DNA of 64,000 nucleotides from Halorubrum depositum. GTDB lineage: Archaea > Halobacteriota > Halobacteria > Halobacteriales > Haloferacaceae. The DNA is taken from NCBI RefSeq assembly GCF_007671725.1, contig NZ_VCNM01000001.1, positions 310,001-374,000 of the forward strand. The letters run 5' to 3'. The translations under genes and the position numbers were made by a program. Below, in pieces: positions 26,252 through 34,967 of this stretch. The notes under the pieces were generated by a model. That model ran no database searches, had not been told where the DNA came from, and saw only the letters and a list, made by a program, of their open reading frames with translations. Positions within the stretch are counted from its first letter, which is position 1. Every line of letters starts with the position of its first letter.

Positions 26252-26596
26252 TCAGTCCCGCGTGCGGCGGTGCCCCGTCCGCGCGAGCAGCGCCGTCCCG
26301 GCGACGAGGAAGACGACGCTGAAGGGCGTGACGGCGCCGACCGCGACGTCGACGACGCCCCACAGCACGAACCCGGCGTACAGCGCGGTCCGGAACCGGT
26401 CCGTGTCGAACCCCTCGACCGCGGCGCCCCAGACGACGATCAGCGCGATGTAGGCGTTGACGGCGACGTCGCCGAGGGCGGCGATCCCCTGCGTCTCCAG
26501 TCGGGCGTAGCCGCTGACCGCGGACAGGACCGCCATCGAGAGGACGAAGACGACGACCGCCGGGCGCCCGTAGCGGTAGAGGGTCGAGTCGGTCAT
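26252..26596 (-). CDS. Four-segment membrane protein, unknown function
   Basis: A 114-residue integral membrane protein starting MTDSTLYRYGRPAVVVFVLS with four hydrophobic segments (about 11-30, 38-58, 70-92, 93-108) and a basic end GHRRTRD. Start ATG at 26596 is preferred because it places the first hydrophobic helix at the N-terminus. Divergent from the Dna2-like gene by about 80 bases. Nothing in the sequence indicates a transported substrate or partner. Confidence 0.65.
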   Translation of the reverse strand: MTDSTLYRYGRPAVVVFVLSMAVLSAVSGYARLETQGIAALGDVAVNAYIALIVVWGAAVEGFDTDRFRTALYAGFVLWGVVDVAVGAVTPFSVVFLVAGTALLARTGHRRTRD

Positions 26597-26679
26597 GAGG
26601 CCACGTCGCGGCCGCAGTCGCAAGTCGATTTCGGCTCCGCGGTGACGCCCACCGACAGCGTTTTTCGAGCCCGCCGCCG

Positions 26680-29406
26680 ATGACGGCCGTGAACGTTCGG
26701 GGGCCGATCCTCTCCGTCGGAGAGTCGCGAACGGTGTCGACGTCGTACGGGGACCGGGAGCTCCGCGAGCTCCGGATCCGGCCCGAGCGCGGCGCGGCCG
26801 ACCCGGTCGACGTGACGCTGTGGGGGAAGTGGACGGAGACCGCCGAGCACGCCGAGCCGGGCATGGAGCTGGTCGTCACCGACGCCGAGGAGGACGAGTT
26901 CGGCGGCGAGGTCGGGTACGCGACCACGGGCGACTCGTGGGTCGTGCTCGAGCCCGACTTCCTCGTCGACGTGACCGGGATCCGGTCGTGGGTGCAGTGC
27001 CCGCGGATGTACTACCTGAACAAGCTCTCGGGGATCCCGCTCAACTACCCGGTGGTCAAGGGAACGATCGTCCACGAGGTGTTCGGCGACCTGCTCCGCG
27101 GGATGGACCTCGAGGAATCGGTCGCGGACCGCGTCGAGGAGGCCGGTCTCGAACTCGGGCTGCTGGGGTACGAACCGGAGGAGGTCGCCGACGAGGTACG
27201 CCGCAACGCGGCCGCGATCGAGGGATGGCTCGCGCAGGGGACGCTCTCCGACGAGGACACGTGGCGGTCGGAGTTCACCCTCGTCTCGCCGACGTTCGGC
27301 CTGAAGGGTCGCGCCGACGCGCTCCGCCGCGGGACCCCCGTCGAACTGAAGACCGGGAAGAACACCAAGCGGGAGCCGCGCTTCCACGACAAGATCCAGG
27401 CGGCCTGCTACGCCCTGATGCTGGACGAGCGCGGCGTCGACCCCGACATCGGGACGCTGCTGTACACGAAGAACACCGCCCTGGACCGCAACGAGGAGTC
27501 GGGGGACCTCGCGCCAGCCAAGGAGTTCTCGGTCGGTCGGGGCCTGCTGGAGTTCGTCGTCCGCGAGCGAAACGCCCTCGCGGCGATGGAGTGGCGCGCG
27601 CTCAACGACCCCGGCGAGCGCCCCACGGTCCCGACGGGGTACGAGGCCGACGCGAAGTGCCAGTACTGCTTCGAGCAGGACACCTGCATGGTCGTCTCCG
27701 GCCGTCTCGACCAGGAGTCGAAGGCGGGGTCGGTCGGGACCCCCGTCCCCGACGAGGAGCGCGACTACTTCGACCGCTTCTACGTCGCCTTGGAGGAGGA
27801 GCGCCGCGAGACCCACGCCGAGTACCGGAAGCTGTGGGAGCAGACCCCCGCGGAGCGCGCCGACGACGACCGCGCGCTGATCGACCTCGAACCGGTCTCG
27901 CAGACCGAGATCGACGACGCGCGGTGGGAGCTCCGCGCCCGCAAGCCCGGCGACGCCGTCTCCAAGCTCCGCGAGGGCGACGTGGCGCTCGCCAGCGACG
28001 GCGACCCGATAGGGGGACACGCCGAGCTCGGCCGCATCACCGAACTGGGCGACGAGGTCGTCGTCGAGACCGACGAACCCGTGGAGCTCCGGCGGCTCGA
28101 CGTCTACCCCTCCGAGATCTCCGTCGACCGCTCGCTCACCGCGCTCCACGACGCGATCCTGAAGGGGAGCGATCGGCGCAAGGACGTGCTGTTCGGGCGG
28201 CGCGAGCCCGGGTTCCGGGACGCCTCCGACCGCCCGGCGGGAGCGCCCGGGAGCGACGACCCGGACGCCCCCGACGCCTACATCGGTAACAACGCGTCCC
28301 AGAACGAGGCCGTCGCGCTCGCGGTCGACGCCGAGGACTGCGCGCTGATCCACGGCCCGCCGGGGACCGGGAAGACGTACACCATCGCCCGGACGATTCG
28401 GGCCTTGGTCGAGGAAGGGAACCGTGTGCTGCTCTCCGCGTTCACCAACCGCGCGGTCGACAACGCCCTCGAAGCGCTTCGGGACCAGGGCTTCGACGAG
28501 GTGCTGCGCGTGGGGAGCGAGACCGGAGTCCGCGGCGACATGCAGGACGTGCGGCTCGTCCAGCGCGGCGACCCGAACGCGAAGGCCGCCGAGCTCCGGG
28601 ACGCCCCCGTCGTCGCCGCCACCACCGCGGCCTGCGGCTCCCGCGTGATGCGCGAGTGCGAGTTCGACGTGGCGCTCGTCGACGAGGCCTCGCAGCTCAC
28701 GGAGCCAGGGACCCACGCCGCGATCAACCTCGCGGACCGGTTCGTGCTCGTCGGCGACCACGAGCAGCTCCCGCCCGTCGTCCGCGCCGAGAACGACCTC
28801 AAGACCTCCCTTTTCCAGCGGCTCATCGAGGCGTACCCGGACGCGAGCGTCATGCTCGACCGCCAGTACCGGATGAGCCAGCGCATCCAGGCGTTCGCCT
28901 CCGCGGAGTTCTACGACGGCGCGCTCCGCCCGGCGACGCCCGAGGTGGCGGGACAGACCCTCCGCGACCTCGGCGTCGACCCCGCCGACCTCCCCGACGG
29001 GCTCGCGGGCGGCGTCGACTTCGTCGACCCCGACGGGACCCGCGACGGCAACCGGAACGTCAGGGAGGCCGAGCGCGTCGCGGAGGTCGTCGACGCCTAC
29101 CTCGGGGCCGGCGTCGACCCCGACGACGTCGGCGTCATCGCGCCGTTCCGCGCGCAGGTCGCGGAGATCGGTCGGCGCACGCCCGTTACCGTCGACACCG
29201 TCGACCGGTTCCAGGGCTCCTCGAAGGAGGTGATCGTCGTCTCGCTGGTCGCGACCGGCGACCTCGACGGGCCGATCTTCGAGGACCACCGCCGGATGAA
29301 CGTCGCGCTCACGCGGGCGAAAAAGCAGCTGACGCTGGTCGGCGACGCCGACGCGCTCGGCTCGGAGCCGTTCTACGAGCGCATGTTGAACTGGGCGCGG
29401 CGGTGA
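26680..29406 (+). CDS. Dna2-like nuclease-helicase
   Basis: A 908-residue protein joining three parts. Residues 1-95 look like an OB-fold (VRGPILSVGESRTVSTSYGD). Residues about 100-340 are a Cas4/Dna2-type nuclease: C107 (WVQCPRMYYL), the His in VVKGTIVHEVF, Glu-Lys in PVELKTGKNTK, and the FeS cysteines C327, C330 and C336 (CQYCFEQDTC). Residues about 540-908 are a superfamily 1B helicase with Walker A GPPGTGKT at 559-566, LVDEASQLTEPG at about 667, VGDHEQLPPV, and the later motifs DRQYRM, TVDTVDRFQGSSKEV and NVALTRAKKQ. It probably processes DNA ends or flaps in replication and repair, as eukaryotic Dna2 does. A GTTTTTC box lies just upstream. Confidence 0.92.
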   Translation: MTAVNVRGPILSVGESRTVSTSYGDRELRELRIRPERGAADPVDVTLWGKWTETAEHAEPGMELVVTDAEEDEFGGEVGYATTGDSWVVLEPDFLVDVTGIRSWVQCPRMYYLNKLSGIPLNYPVVKGTIVHEVFGDLLRGMDLEESVADRVEEAGLELGLLGYEPEEVADEVRRNAAAIEGWLAQGTLSDEDTWRSEFTLVSPTFGLKGRADALRRGTPVELKTGKNTKREPRFHDKIQAACYALMLDERGVDPDIGTLLYTKNTALDRNEESGDLAPAKEFSVGRGLLEFVVRERNALAAMEWRALNDPGERPTVPTGYEADAKCQYCFEQDTCMVVSGRLDQESKAGSVGTPVPDEERDYFDRFYVALEEERRETHAEYRKLWEQTPAERADDDRALIDLEPVSQTEIDDARWELRARKPGDAVSKLREGDVALASDGDPIGGHAELGRITELGDEVVVETDEPVELRRLDVYPSEISVDRSLTALHDAILKGSDRRKDVLFGRREPGFRDASDRPAGAPGSDDPDAPDAYIGNNASQNEAVALAVDAEDCALIHGPPGTGKTYTIARTIRALVEEGNRVLLSAFTNRAVDNALEALRDQGFDEVLRVGSETGVRGDMQDVRLVQRGDPNAKAAELRDAPVVAATTAACGSRVMRECEFDVALVDEASQLTEPGTHAAINLADRFVLVGDHEQLPPVVRAENDLKTSLFQRLIEAYPDASVMLDRQYRMSQRIQAFASAEFYDGALRPATPEVAGQTLRDLGVDPADLPDGLAGGVDFVDPDGTRDGNRNVREAERVAEVVDAYLGAGVDPDDVGVIAPFRAQVAEIGRRTPVTVDTVDRFQGSSKEVIVVSLVATGDLDGPIFEDHRRMNVALTRAKKQLTLVGDADALGSEPFYERMLNWARR

Positions 29407-29456
29407 GACGGGTATCGCACCGATTCGTTTACACCGGCGAGCGACAGCGCAGATCG

Positions 29457-29750
29457 GTTATAAATCGGTGCAGTGGCGCGTGCCTGCGAGGCCGCCCCGC
29501 GGCCGAGCAGCACGCGCGAGGGACGCCGCGAACGCCCGTAGGGCGTGAGCGGCGAGGCTGGGGAGGCGTGAGGTTGTCGTGCTGTGCGGTGCGGGGCGGG
29601 ACTCAAAGGGGCAGTCGCGAGGACGACGCAGGCGACGTAAGCACCGCAACGAAGGAGCGTAGGCGACTGAGTGAGGAGCACAGCGAGCGTGCGCCGTCCT
29701 CGCGGCTGGGGCTTTGGAGGTGTTCACCGCGACGTCAACGATTTATAAAT
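29457..29750. repeat. Structured non-coding block flanked by TATA boxes
   Basis: Between the helicase and purC lies a 420-base gap; about 294 bases of it form a distinct block. TTATAAAT at 29458-29465 and TTTATAAAT at about 29742-29750 bound it. Inside are a hairpin GCGCGTGC (29476-29483)/GCACGCGC (29510-29517) with inner stem GGCCGC/GCGGCC (29490-29495/29499-29504), and a long-range pair GCGAGGACG (29617-29625)/CGTCCTCGC (29695-29703). No frame in it looks like a real protein. From memory, very similar GC-rich intergenic blocks recur in many copies in Halorubrum genomes; I cannot confirm this here. Both genes beside it point toward it (convergent), so it may contain a non-coding RNA or a mobile repeat. 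Confidence 0.5.
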
Positions 29751-29826
29751 AAAGAGGCACGTTCGCGTCCCGTCAATCGTGATGATTCCGCCGACCGTTC
29801 TCCGCGGAGACTGCAGTCGCGTTATC

Positions 29827-30942
29827 TTATAGATCGTCGACCGCGTCGAGCGCCGCCTCGATGTCGGGGACGTCGAACCACTGCCGGCCGGTGTAGGCGT
29901 TCGTCCCGGCCGCGTACATCTCCGAGACCGCCTCGACGACCGCCGCGGGGAGCGGGTCGGGGTCGCGCTCGCAGAGCTCGCGCCAGTCGTCGATGTCGCG
30001 GCCCGCGACCGCCGCCTTCGCCTCTTTTACCGCCTCGACCCACTCGGGGTCGTTCGCCCGGTACCACTGGCGGACGACCTCCTTCGAGATCCCGCGCCCG
30101 CCGTAGGAGAAGCGGTTCTCGTCGAACGTGCCGACCACGTCGGCGACGCGCAGTTCGCCGTCGGCGTACAGGCACTCGATCTTCCCGTCCTCGTGGGCGA
30201 AGCCGGCGGCCTCGGCGCGCTCGGTGACGACCCGGTTCACTTCTCGCGCGAGCGACTCCAGGGCGTCGACGTCGGCGGCGCCCGCGATCCGGTCGGCCTC
30301 CTCGCGGGTCAGGTACCGGTCCTGCTCCTCGTACTTCGTGGAGAACTCCACGATCGGCTCCGGGAGGTCGACGGGCTCGTCGGGCCACTCGTCGGCGGTG
30401 ACACCGGAGTCTGCCTTGGGGCCGGAGTCCGCGTCGAGACCGAAGTCGGCGGGGTCGGCGCGCCGGCGCAGGCTGGAGCCGACCGGGACGCGGTTCCGGA
30501 AGACGACCTCCAGCGGGACGAGGTAGTTGTCCCGGCCCGCGGCGTGGAAGGCGTCGTAGTCGTAGCCGGCCTCGGGCCCCTCGTACGGCAGGTCTGGGAC
30601 CTGCGTCAGGTCGATGGCCATCTCCGTCGGCGGGGCGGTCGCGTCGGCGAGGGGGACGGCTTCGGGCTCGTTCCCGTCGCTCGCTCCCGGCTCGCTTCCG
30701 GCCTCGGCGCCCGCCTCACCCGGGTCGACGACCCCGCGATAGTGAGTCGGGACGCCCTCGTCTTCCAGCAGCTCGAAGTTGAACGCGCCCATCGCGCAGA
30801 GGCTCGCGCCCTTCCGCGGGATCGCGTCGGGCATCTGCCCCCAGTCGAACACCGAGTACGCGTCCGTGAAGATGAACCGACCGCGGCCGAGCGCGTCGGC
30901 GGTCGCGGGCTCGTCGACGCGGAACTCCTTGACGCTCGTCAT
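29827..30942 (-). CDS. purC: Phosphoribosylaminoimidazole-succinocarboxamide synthase
   Basis: Purine-synthesis enzyme joining CAIR and aspartate with ATP to form SAICAR. Length 371, longer than bacterial PurC because of acidic insertions (about residues 70-110 and 170-195). PurC signatures include [20 protein letters not shown] near the N-terminus, the [20 protein letters not shown] core, [23 protein letters not shown] and [10 protein letters not shown] with the ATP/metal-binding acidic residues, and [10 protein letters not shown]. Monocistronic; no other pur gene is in the window. Confidence 0.93.
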   Translation of the reverse strand: MTSVKEFRVDEPATADALGRGRFIFTDAYSVFDWGQMPDAIPRKGASLCAMGAFNFELLEDEGVPTHYRGVVDPGEAGAEAGSEPGASDGNEPEAVPLADATAPPTEMAIDLTQVPDLPYEGPEAGYDYDAFHAAGRDNYLVPLEVVFRNRVPVGSSLRRRADPADFGLDADSGPKADSGVTADEWPDEPVDLPEPIVEFSTKYEEQDRYLTREEADRIAGAADVDALESLAREVNRVVTERAEAAGFAHEDGKIECLYADGELRVADVVGTFDENRFSYGGRGISKEVVRQWYRANDPEWVEAVKEAKAAVAGRDIDDWRELCERDPDPLPAAVVEAVSEMYAAGTNAYTGRQWFDVPDIEAALDAVDDL

Positions 30943-31101
30943 ACCTCACCCGGCGACCGCCTCCCCCATGAATCTTTCACTTACGTGGTCACCTCTCGTC
31001 TTCGGTCTCGCTGATGATCCATGAACGTGGTACAAATCGGAGCGAAGCGGCGACGCAGTCGCATCGAAAGGACCACACTCGTCGCGGGCGCATCGCCGTC
31101 C

Positions 31102-31689
31102 ATGCACGAGGCGCGCGAGGTCGTCGTCCTCCGGTACGGCCATCGGCCCGGACGCGACGACCGCATGACGACGCACGTCGGGCTCACGGCCCGGGCGCTC
31201 GGGGCGGACCGCGTGATCCTCCCCGACAACGCCGGCCAGTCCGCGGAGACGGTTCGAGACATCACCGACCGGTTCGGCGGCCCCTTCGCGGTTGAACTCC
31301 GGGAGGACCAGAAGGCGATCGTCCGGGGATTCGAGGGCGTCGTGGTCCACCTCACGATGTACGGCGAGCGCGTACAGGACGTCGAGGGGGAGATCCGGGA
31401 GGCGGTCGGGCTCCCGGATACGAGCGAGGATCCGGCGGCCCCCCGCGACCTCCTCGTCGTCGTCGGCGGCGAGAAGGTGCCGTGGGCGCTGTACGAGCGC
31501 GCCGACTTCAACGTGGGCGTGACGAACCAGCCGCACTCGGAGGTCGCCGGGCTCGCGGTGTTCTTGGACCGGCTGTTCGACGGCGAAGAACTGGAGCGCG
31601 AGTGGGTCGACGCCGACCGCGAAGTGGTTCCGGAGGCGACCGGGAAGACGGTCGTCGACGCCGACGAGGGCGAGGACGAGTCGGACTGA
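31102..31689 (+). CDS. tRNA (cytidine(56)-2'-O)-methyltransferase
   Basis: Archaeal SPOUT-class enzyme (aTrm56) that 2'-O-methylates C56 in the T-loop of tRNAs. Length 195, normal. Visible are VVLRYGHRPGRDDRMTTHVG at the N-terminus, the Arg-rich motif typical of the family, VILPDNAGQSAETV, VVHLTMYGERVQDV, and the knot motif LLVVVGGEKVPWALYERADF, NVGVTNQPHSEVAGLAVFLD. The ATG at 31102 is taken as start because the preceding in-frame 27 residues (from 31021) lack similarity and are basic. It faces the KaiC-like gene, whose end lies 24 bases away. Confidence 0.93.
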   Translation: MHEAREVVVLRYGHRPGRDDRMTTHVGLTARALGADRVILPDNAGQSAETVRDITDRFGGPFAVELREDQKAIVRGFEGVVVHLTMYGERVQDVEGEIREAVGLPDTSEDPAAPRDLLVVVGGEKVPWALYERADFNVGVTNQPHSEVAGLAVFLDRLFDGEELEREWVDADREVVPEATGKTVVDADEGEDESD

Positions 31690-31713
31690 GGGCCGGGGTC
31701 TCGTCGCCGCGGC

Positions 31714-33195
31714 TCACTCCTCGTCGGCCCGCTCCAACCCCGACGCGTCGTCGACGACCTCCGGCGTTCCGCTCAGGATGCCGCGCAGCCCCGTCATCGG
31801 CTCGCCGACCGAGACGCCCTCCTCGGTGATGCGGAACTCGCGGATCGTCCGCTCGAAGTCGCTCGTCCGCTTCTTCAGGACGCCGATCGCCTTCCGCATC
31901 TCGCCTTGGACCTCCAGGTGCCGGAGGAAGACGATGTTGTCGGCGAGGTAACTGATGTTCTCGACGGTCGCCTTGAACTGACCGGTGATGTTCCGCGTCT
32001 CGTCGATGAAGATGGCGGTCACCCCCATGTTCTTGAGGTACCGTCCCAGCGCGTGCATCTGCTGGAGCATCATCCCCTCCTCGCCGCGGAGCGTGAGCCG
32101 GTAGCCCGCGATGCCGTCGACCATCACGATGTCAGCGCCGCGCTCCTCGACCTCCTCGCGGACCATGCGGGCGAACTCCTGTGGCGACCGCTCCAGCGCC
32201 TCCACCTCGTTCACCTGGAGCGTCCCCCGCTCGATCATCTCGTCGACCGGGATCCCGACGGCGCGGGAGCGCGTGAGGAACGTCTGCCGGTTCTCCTCGA
32301 ACAGGTAGATGACGGAGCGCTCGCCGCGTCCGGCGGCCTCCTTCATGAACTGCGTGCTCAGCGTCGTCTTGCCGACACCCGTCGGCCCGCTGACGATGCT
32401 GACCGTCCCGCGTTCGAGCCCGCCGTGGAGCAGGTCGTCGACCCCCTCGATCCCCGAGGATATCTGTTCGAAGTCGAACTCACCGGTGTGCTTCCCGGGC
32501 TGGAGCGCCGGGTACACCTCGATGCCGGCGTCTGTCACCCGATAGGCGTGGTCGCCGCTCTGCGTCGACGAGCCGCGGAACTTCGGCACGTCGATCGTCT
32601 TCCCGTACTCCTCCGCGCCCAGCCGGATCGTCCCGTCCGTGATGAACTCCAGGTCGTCGGTCGGCAGCGAGGCGGTGTTCTGGACGGTGAAGGCCACGGT
32701 CACGTCGCGTTCTTTCAGGAATCGCATGAATCCGACGACCTGCTTGCGGAACTGGTAGTCGTCGGACAACAGGAATCGGAGCTGGGTCAGCGGGTCGACG
32801 ACGACGCGGTCGGGATCGACCGCGGTGACGCCCTCCACGATCTGCTCGGTGAGCGGTTCGCTCTCGACCTCCGACGGCGCGAACACCTCGTACGACTGCT
32901 CCTCGGTGAACACGTCGGCACCCGGACTGAGGTCGAGAAACTCGATCGCGTCCGTGTCGAAGCCGAGCGCGGCCGCGTTCGCCTCGAGGTCGCGGACGTC
33001 CTCCTCTAAGTTGATGAACAGCGAGGTCTCGCCCTCGTCGACGCCCCGCTGGAGGAAGTGGAGGCTGAGGATCGTCTTCCCGCTGCCCGCCCGACCGCGG
33101 ATCATGTAGCTTCGCTCCGGGATCAGCCCCCCGGACAGTATCTCGTCGAGGCCAGGGACGCCGGTCGACACGCGATCGGGCAGTGACGCAGCCAT
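31714..33195 (-). CDS. KaiC-like double-domain RecA-type ATPase
   Basis: A 493-residue protein with two KaiC/RadA-type ATPase domains. Domain 1 has Walker A GRAGSGKT at 34-41, NLEED near 62-66 as the catalytic-Glu region, and VVVDPLTQL as Walker B. Domain 2 has GPTGVGKT at 270-277, YLFEENRQTF, and IVMVDGIAG. A C-terminal tail of about 50 residues follows (ERTIREFRITEEGVSVGEP). The second domain retains both Glu in FEEN. There is no KaiA or KaiB gene nearby. GATTTAAC on the minus strand at about 33219-33228 gives a leaderless start at ATG 33195. It is divergent from a LOV-domain histidine kinase, suggesting joint function in signal transduction. Confidence 0.88.
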   Translation of the reverse strand: MAASLPDRVSTGVPGLDEILSGGLIPERSYMIRGRAGSGKTILSLHFLQRGVDEGETSLFINLEEDVRDLEANAAALGFDTDAIEFLDLSPGADVFTEEQSYEVFAPSEVESEPLTEQIVEGVTAVDPDRVVVDPLTQLRFLLSDDYQFRKQVVGFMRFLKERDVTVAFTVQNTASLPTDDLEFITDGTIRLGAEEYGKTIDVPKFRGSSTQSGDHAYRVTDAGIEVYPALQPGKHTGEFDFEQISSGIEGVDDLLHGGLERGTVSIVSGPTGVGKTTLSTQFMKEAAGRGERSVIYLFEENRQTFLTRSRAVGIPVDEMIERGTLQVNEVEALERSPQEFARMVREEVEERGADIVMVDGIAGYRLTLRGEEGMMLQQMHALGRYLKNMGVTAIFIDETRNITGQFKATVENISYLADNIVFLRHLEVQGEMRKAIGVLKKRTSDFERTIREFRITEEGVSVGEPMTGLRGILSGTPEVVDDASGLERADEE

Positions 33196-33344
33196 GTCGT
33201 CGGCTCCGTGCGCCGGGTAGTTAAATCTGGATAGGTTCGAGCTCCATGTTGTCAATTATTGAACGGTAAACGGCCTGAGCGAGCGGTATAGGAGTTTGCT
33301 AAATGGGTAACTCTTAGTGGCAGTGCGTTCACCGTTCACGGAAG

Positions 33345-34937
33345 ATGGACACGGGCCCCGAGGGGCTCGCCGACGGTGCGCCCTCCGGAAGCGGCGGCGT
33401 CGACGCGCCCGCCGAGGAGGCCGCCGACGCCGGACCCGCGGACCGGATCGACGACGCCCCGGACGGAGGCGCGCCTGAACCCGACCGGGAGCCGCGGGTG
33501 TTGCTGTTCATGCGGCCGGGTCGCGACCGAGATCTGGTGTCCGAGGTGCTGAGCGGTCGGTTCGAAACCCACGCGACGACCGACGTGGAGTCGCTCGAAT
33601 CGACGTTCGACTGCTGCGTCTTCGACGCCCACGAGTTCAACCGCGTCGCCGGGTCGATCCAGCGACGGCGGGAGCTGGCCGCGCCCGTCTTCCTCCCGTT
33701 CGTCCTGCTCGTGAGCGACGACGCGGGCGGGCCGACGGCGGAGAACACGTGGGACTACGTCGACGACGTCATCGAGCTGCCGGTGCGGAAGCGGGCCCTC
33801 CGAATCAGGGTCGGCAACCTCGTCGAGCGGCGGCGCACCTCGCTCCGGCTCGCGGCCCGCGAACGGCGGCTCGAAGAGACCGTCGAGGACCTCCGGCTGA
33901 AGGAGCGCGCGATGGACGAGGCGCCGGTCGGGATCACGATCGCCGACGTCGACGGGAGCGGCGAGGGAGACAACCCGGTCGTGTACGCGAACGACGAGTT
34001 CGAGGCGCTCACCGGCTACGGCTCCGAGATGTTCGGCGCGGACTGCCGGTTCCTGCAGGGGGAGGACACGGATCCGGAGACGGTCGCGACGCTCCGGGAA
34101 GCGATCGACGAGGAGCGGCCGATCGCGGTCGACGTCCTGAACTACCGCCGCAACGGTCAGAAGTTCTGGAACCGACTCACGATCGCCCCGATCCGCGACG
34201 AGGAGGGGGCGGTCACGCACTACGTCGGCTTCCAGACGGACATCACGGAGCGGAAGATCCGGGAACGACGGCTGGAGGTGATGAAACGCGTGCTCAGCCA
34301 CAACCTCCGGAACAAGATGAACCTCATCACGGGGTACACCGAACTGCTGCGGCGGGACATCGACGACGAGGAGGCGCTCGACTCGCTGGCGGTCATCGAC
34401 CGCACGGCTGACGACCTGATGGGGATCGCCGGGGCGGTCCAGAAGCTCGATCACACCCTCTCCGACTCCGCGTCGGATGGGGAGGAAATCGGGCTCCGCG
34501 ACCGCCTGATCGAGCTGCGGTCGCGGGTCCAAGACCGGTACCCCGAGGCGACGGTCTCCCTCTCGGTGCCCCCCGACGACCCGCTGGAGACGACCATCGT
34601 CGGCCTGGCGACGGCGATCGAGGAGGGGATGGAGAACGCCGTCAAACACAACGACGACCCGAACCCGTCGGTCGAGGTCCGCGTCGAACGGGAGTCGACG
34701 GGGTGGCTCGCGGTCGAGATCGCCGACGACGGGCCCGGCATCCCGGACCACGAGACGCGCGTGCTCGAGCGGGGCGAGACGTCGCTGACGCACGCCGACC
34801 GGCTCGGGATCTGGCTGATGTACTGGGTCGTGAGCAAGGCGGGCGGGGACTTCTCGGTCGACACGTCGAGCGAGGGGACCACGCTTCGGATGGTCGTGCC
34901 GGCGCGCCCCCGCGACGGGACGCTGAGCACGGGGTGA
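33345..34937 (+). CDS. LOV-domain histidine kinase (predicted blue-light sensor)
   Basis: A 530-residue soluble kinase. Residues 1-48 are an acidic linker; 50-165 form a receiver-like domain without a clear phospho-acceptor pattern; a coiled linker follows (165-190). Residues about 191-303 are a PAS/LOV domain: GADCRFLQGEDT places the flavin-reactive Cys at C234, and NYRRNGQKFWNRLTIAPI gives the flavin-binding N266 and N276, with Q297 in GFQTDIT. Canonical LOV has Asn where D233 stands. HisKA follows with H319 in VLSHNLRNKMN, then HATPase with N431 (GMENAVKHND), DDGPGI at 461-466, and GIWLMYWVV. No response regulator is adjacent; a KaiC-like gene is divergent. Confidence 0.9.
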   Translation: MDTGPEGLADGAPSGSGGVDAPAEEAADAGPADRIDDAPDGGAPEPDREPRVLLFMRPGRDRDLVSEVLSGRFETHATTDVESLESTFDCCVFDAHEFNRVAGSIQRRRELAAPVFLPFVLLVSDDAGGPTAENTWDYVDDVIELPVRKRALRIRVGNLVERRRTSLRLAARERRLEETVEDLRLKERAMDEAPVGITIADVDGSGEGDNPVVYANDEFEALTGYGSEMFGADCRFLQGEDTDPETVATLREAIDEERPIAVDVLNYRRNGQKFWNRLTIAPIRDEEGAVTHYVGFQTDITERKIRERRLEVMKRVLSHNLRNKMNLITGYTELLRRDIDDEEALDSLAVIDRTADDLMGIAGAVQKLDHTLSDSASDGEEIGLRDRLIELRSRVQDRYPEATVSLSVPPDDPLETTIVGLATAIEEGMENAVKHNDDPNPSVEVRVERESTGWLAVEIADDGPGIPDHETRVLERGETSLTHADRLGIWLMYWVVSKAGGDFSVDTSSEGTTLRMVVPARPRDGTLSTG

Positions 34938-34967
34938 GACGGCCGCGAATCCCCGAGTGGTCCGGAC

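Noticed and set aside
26593-29289. Very long open frame on the minus strand opposite the Dna2-like gene (about 898 codons)
   Set aside because: Its sequence is Arg/Val/Leu-rich with no domain, and it mirrors a gene with strong motifs. Long antisense frames are expected at this GC content.
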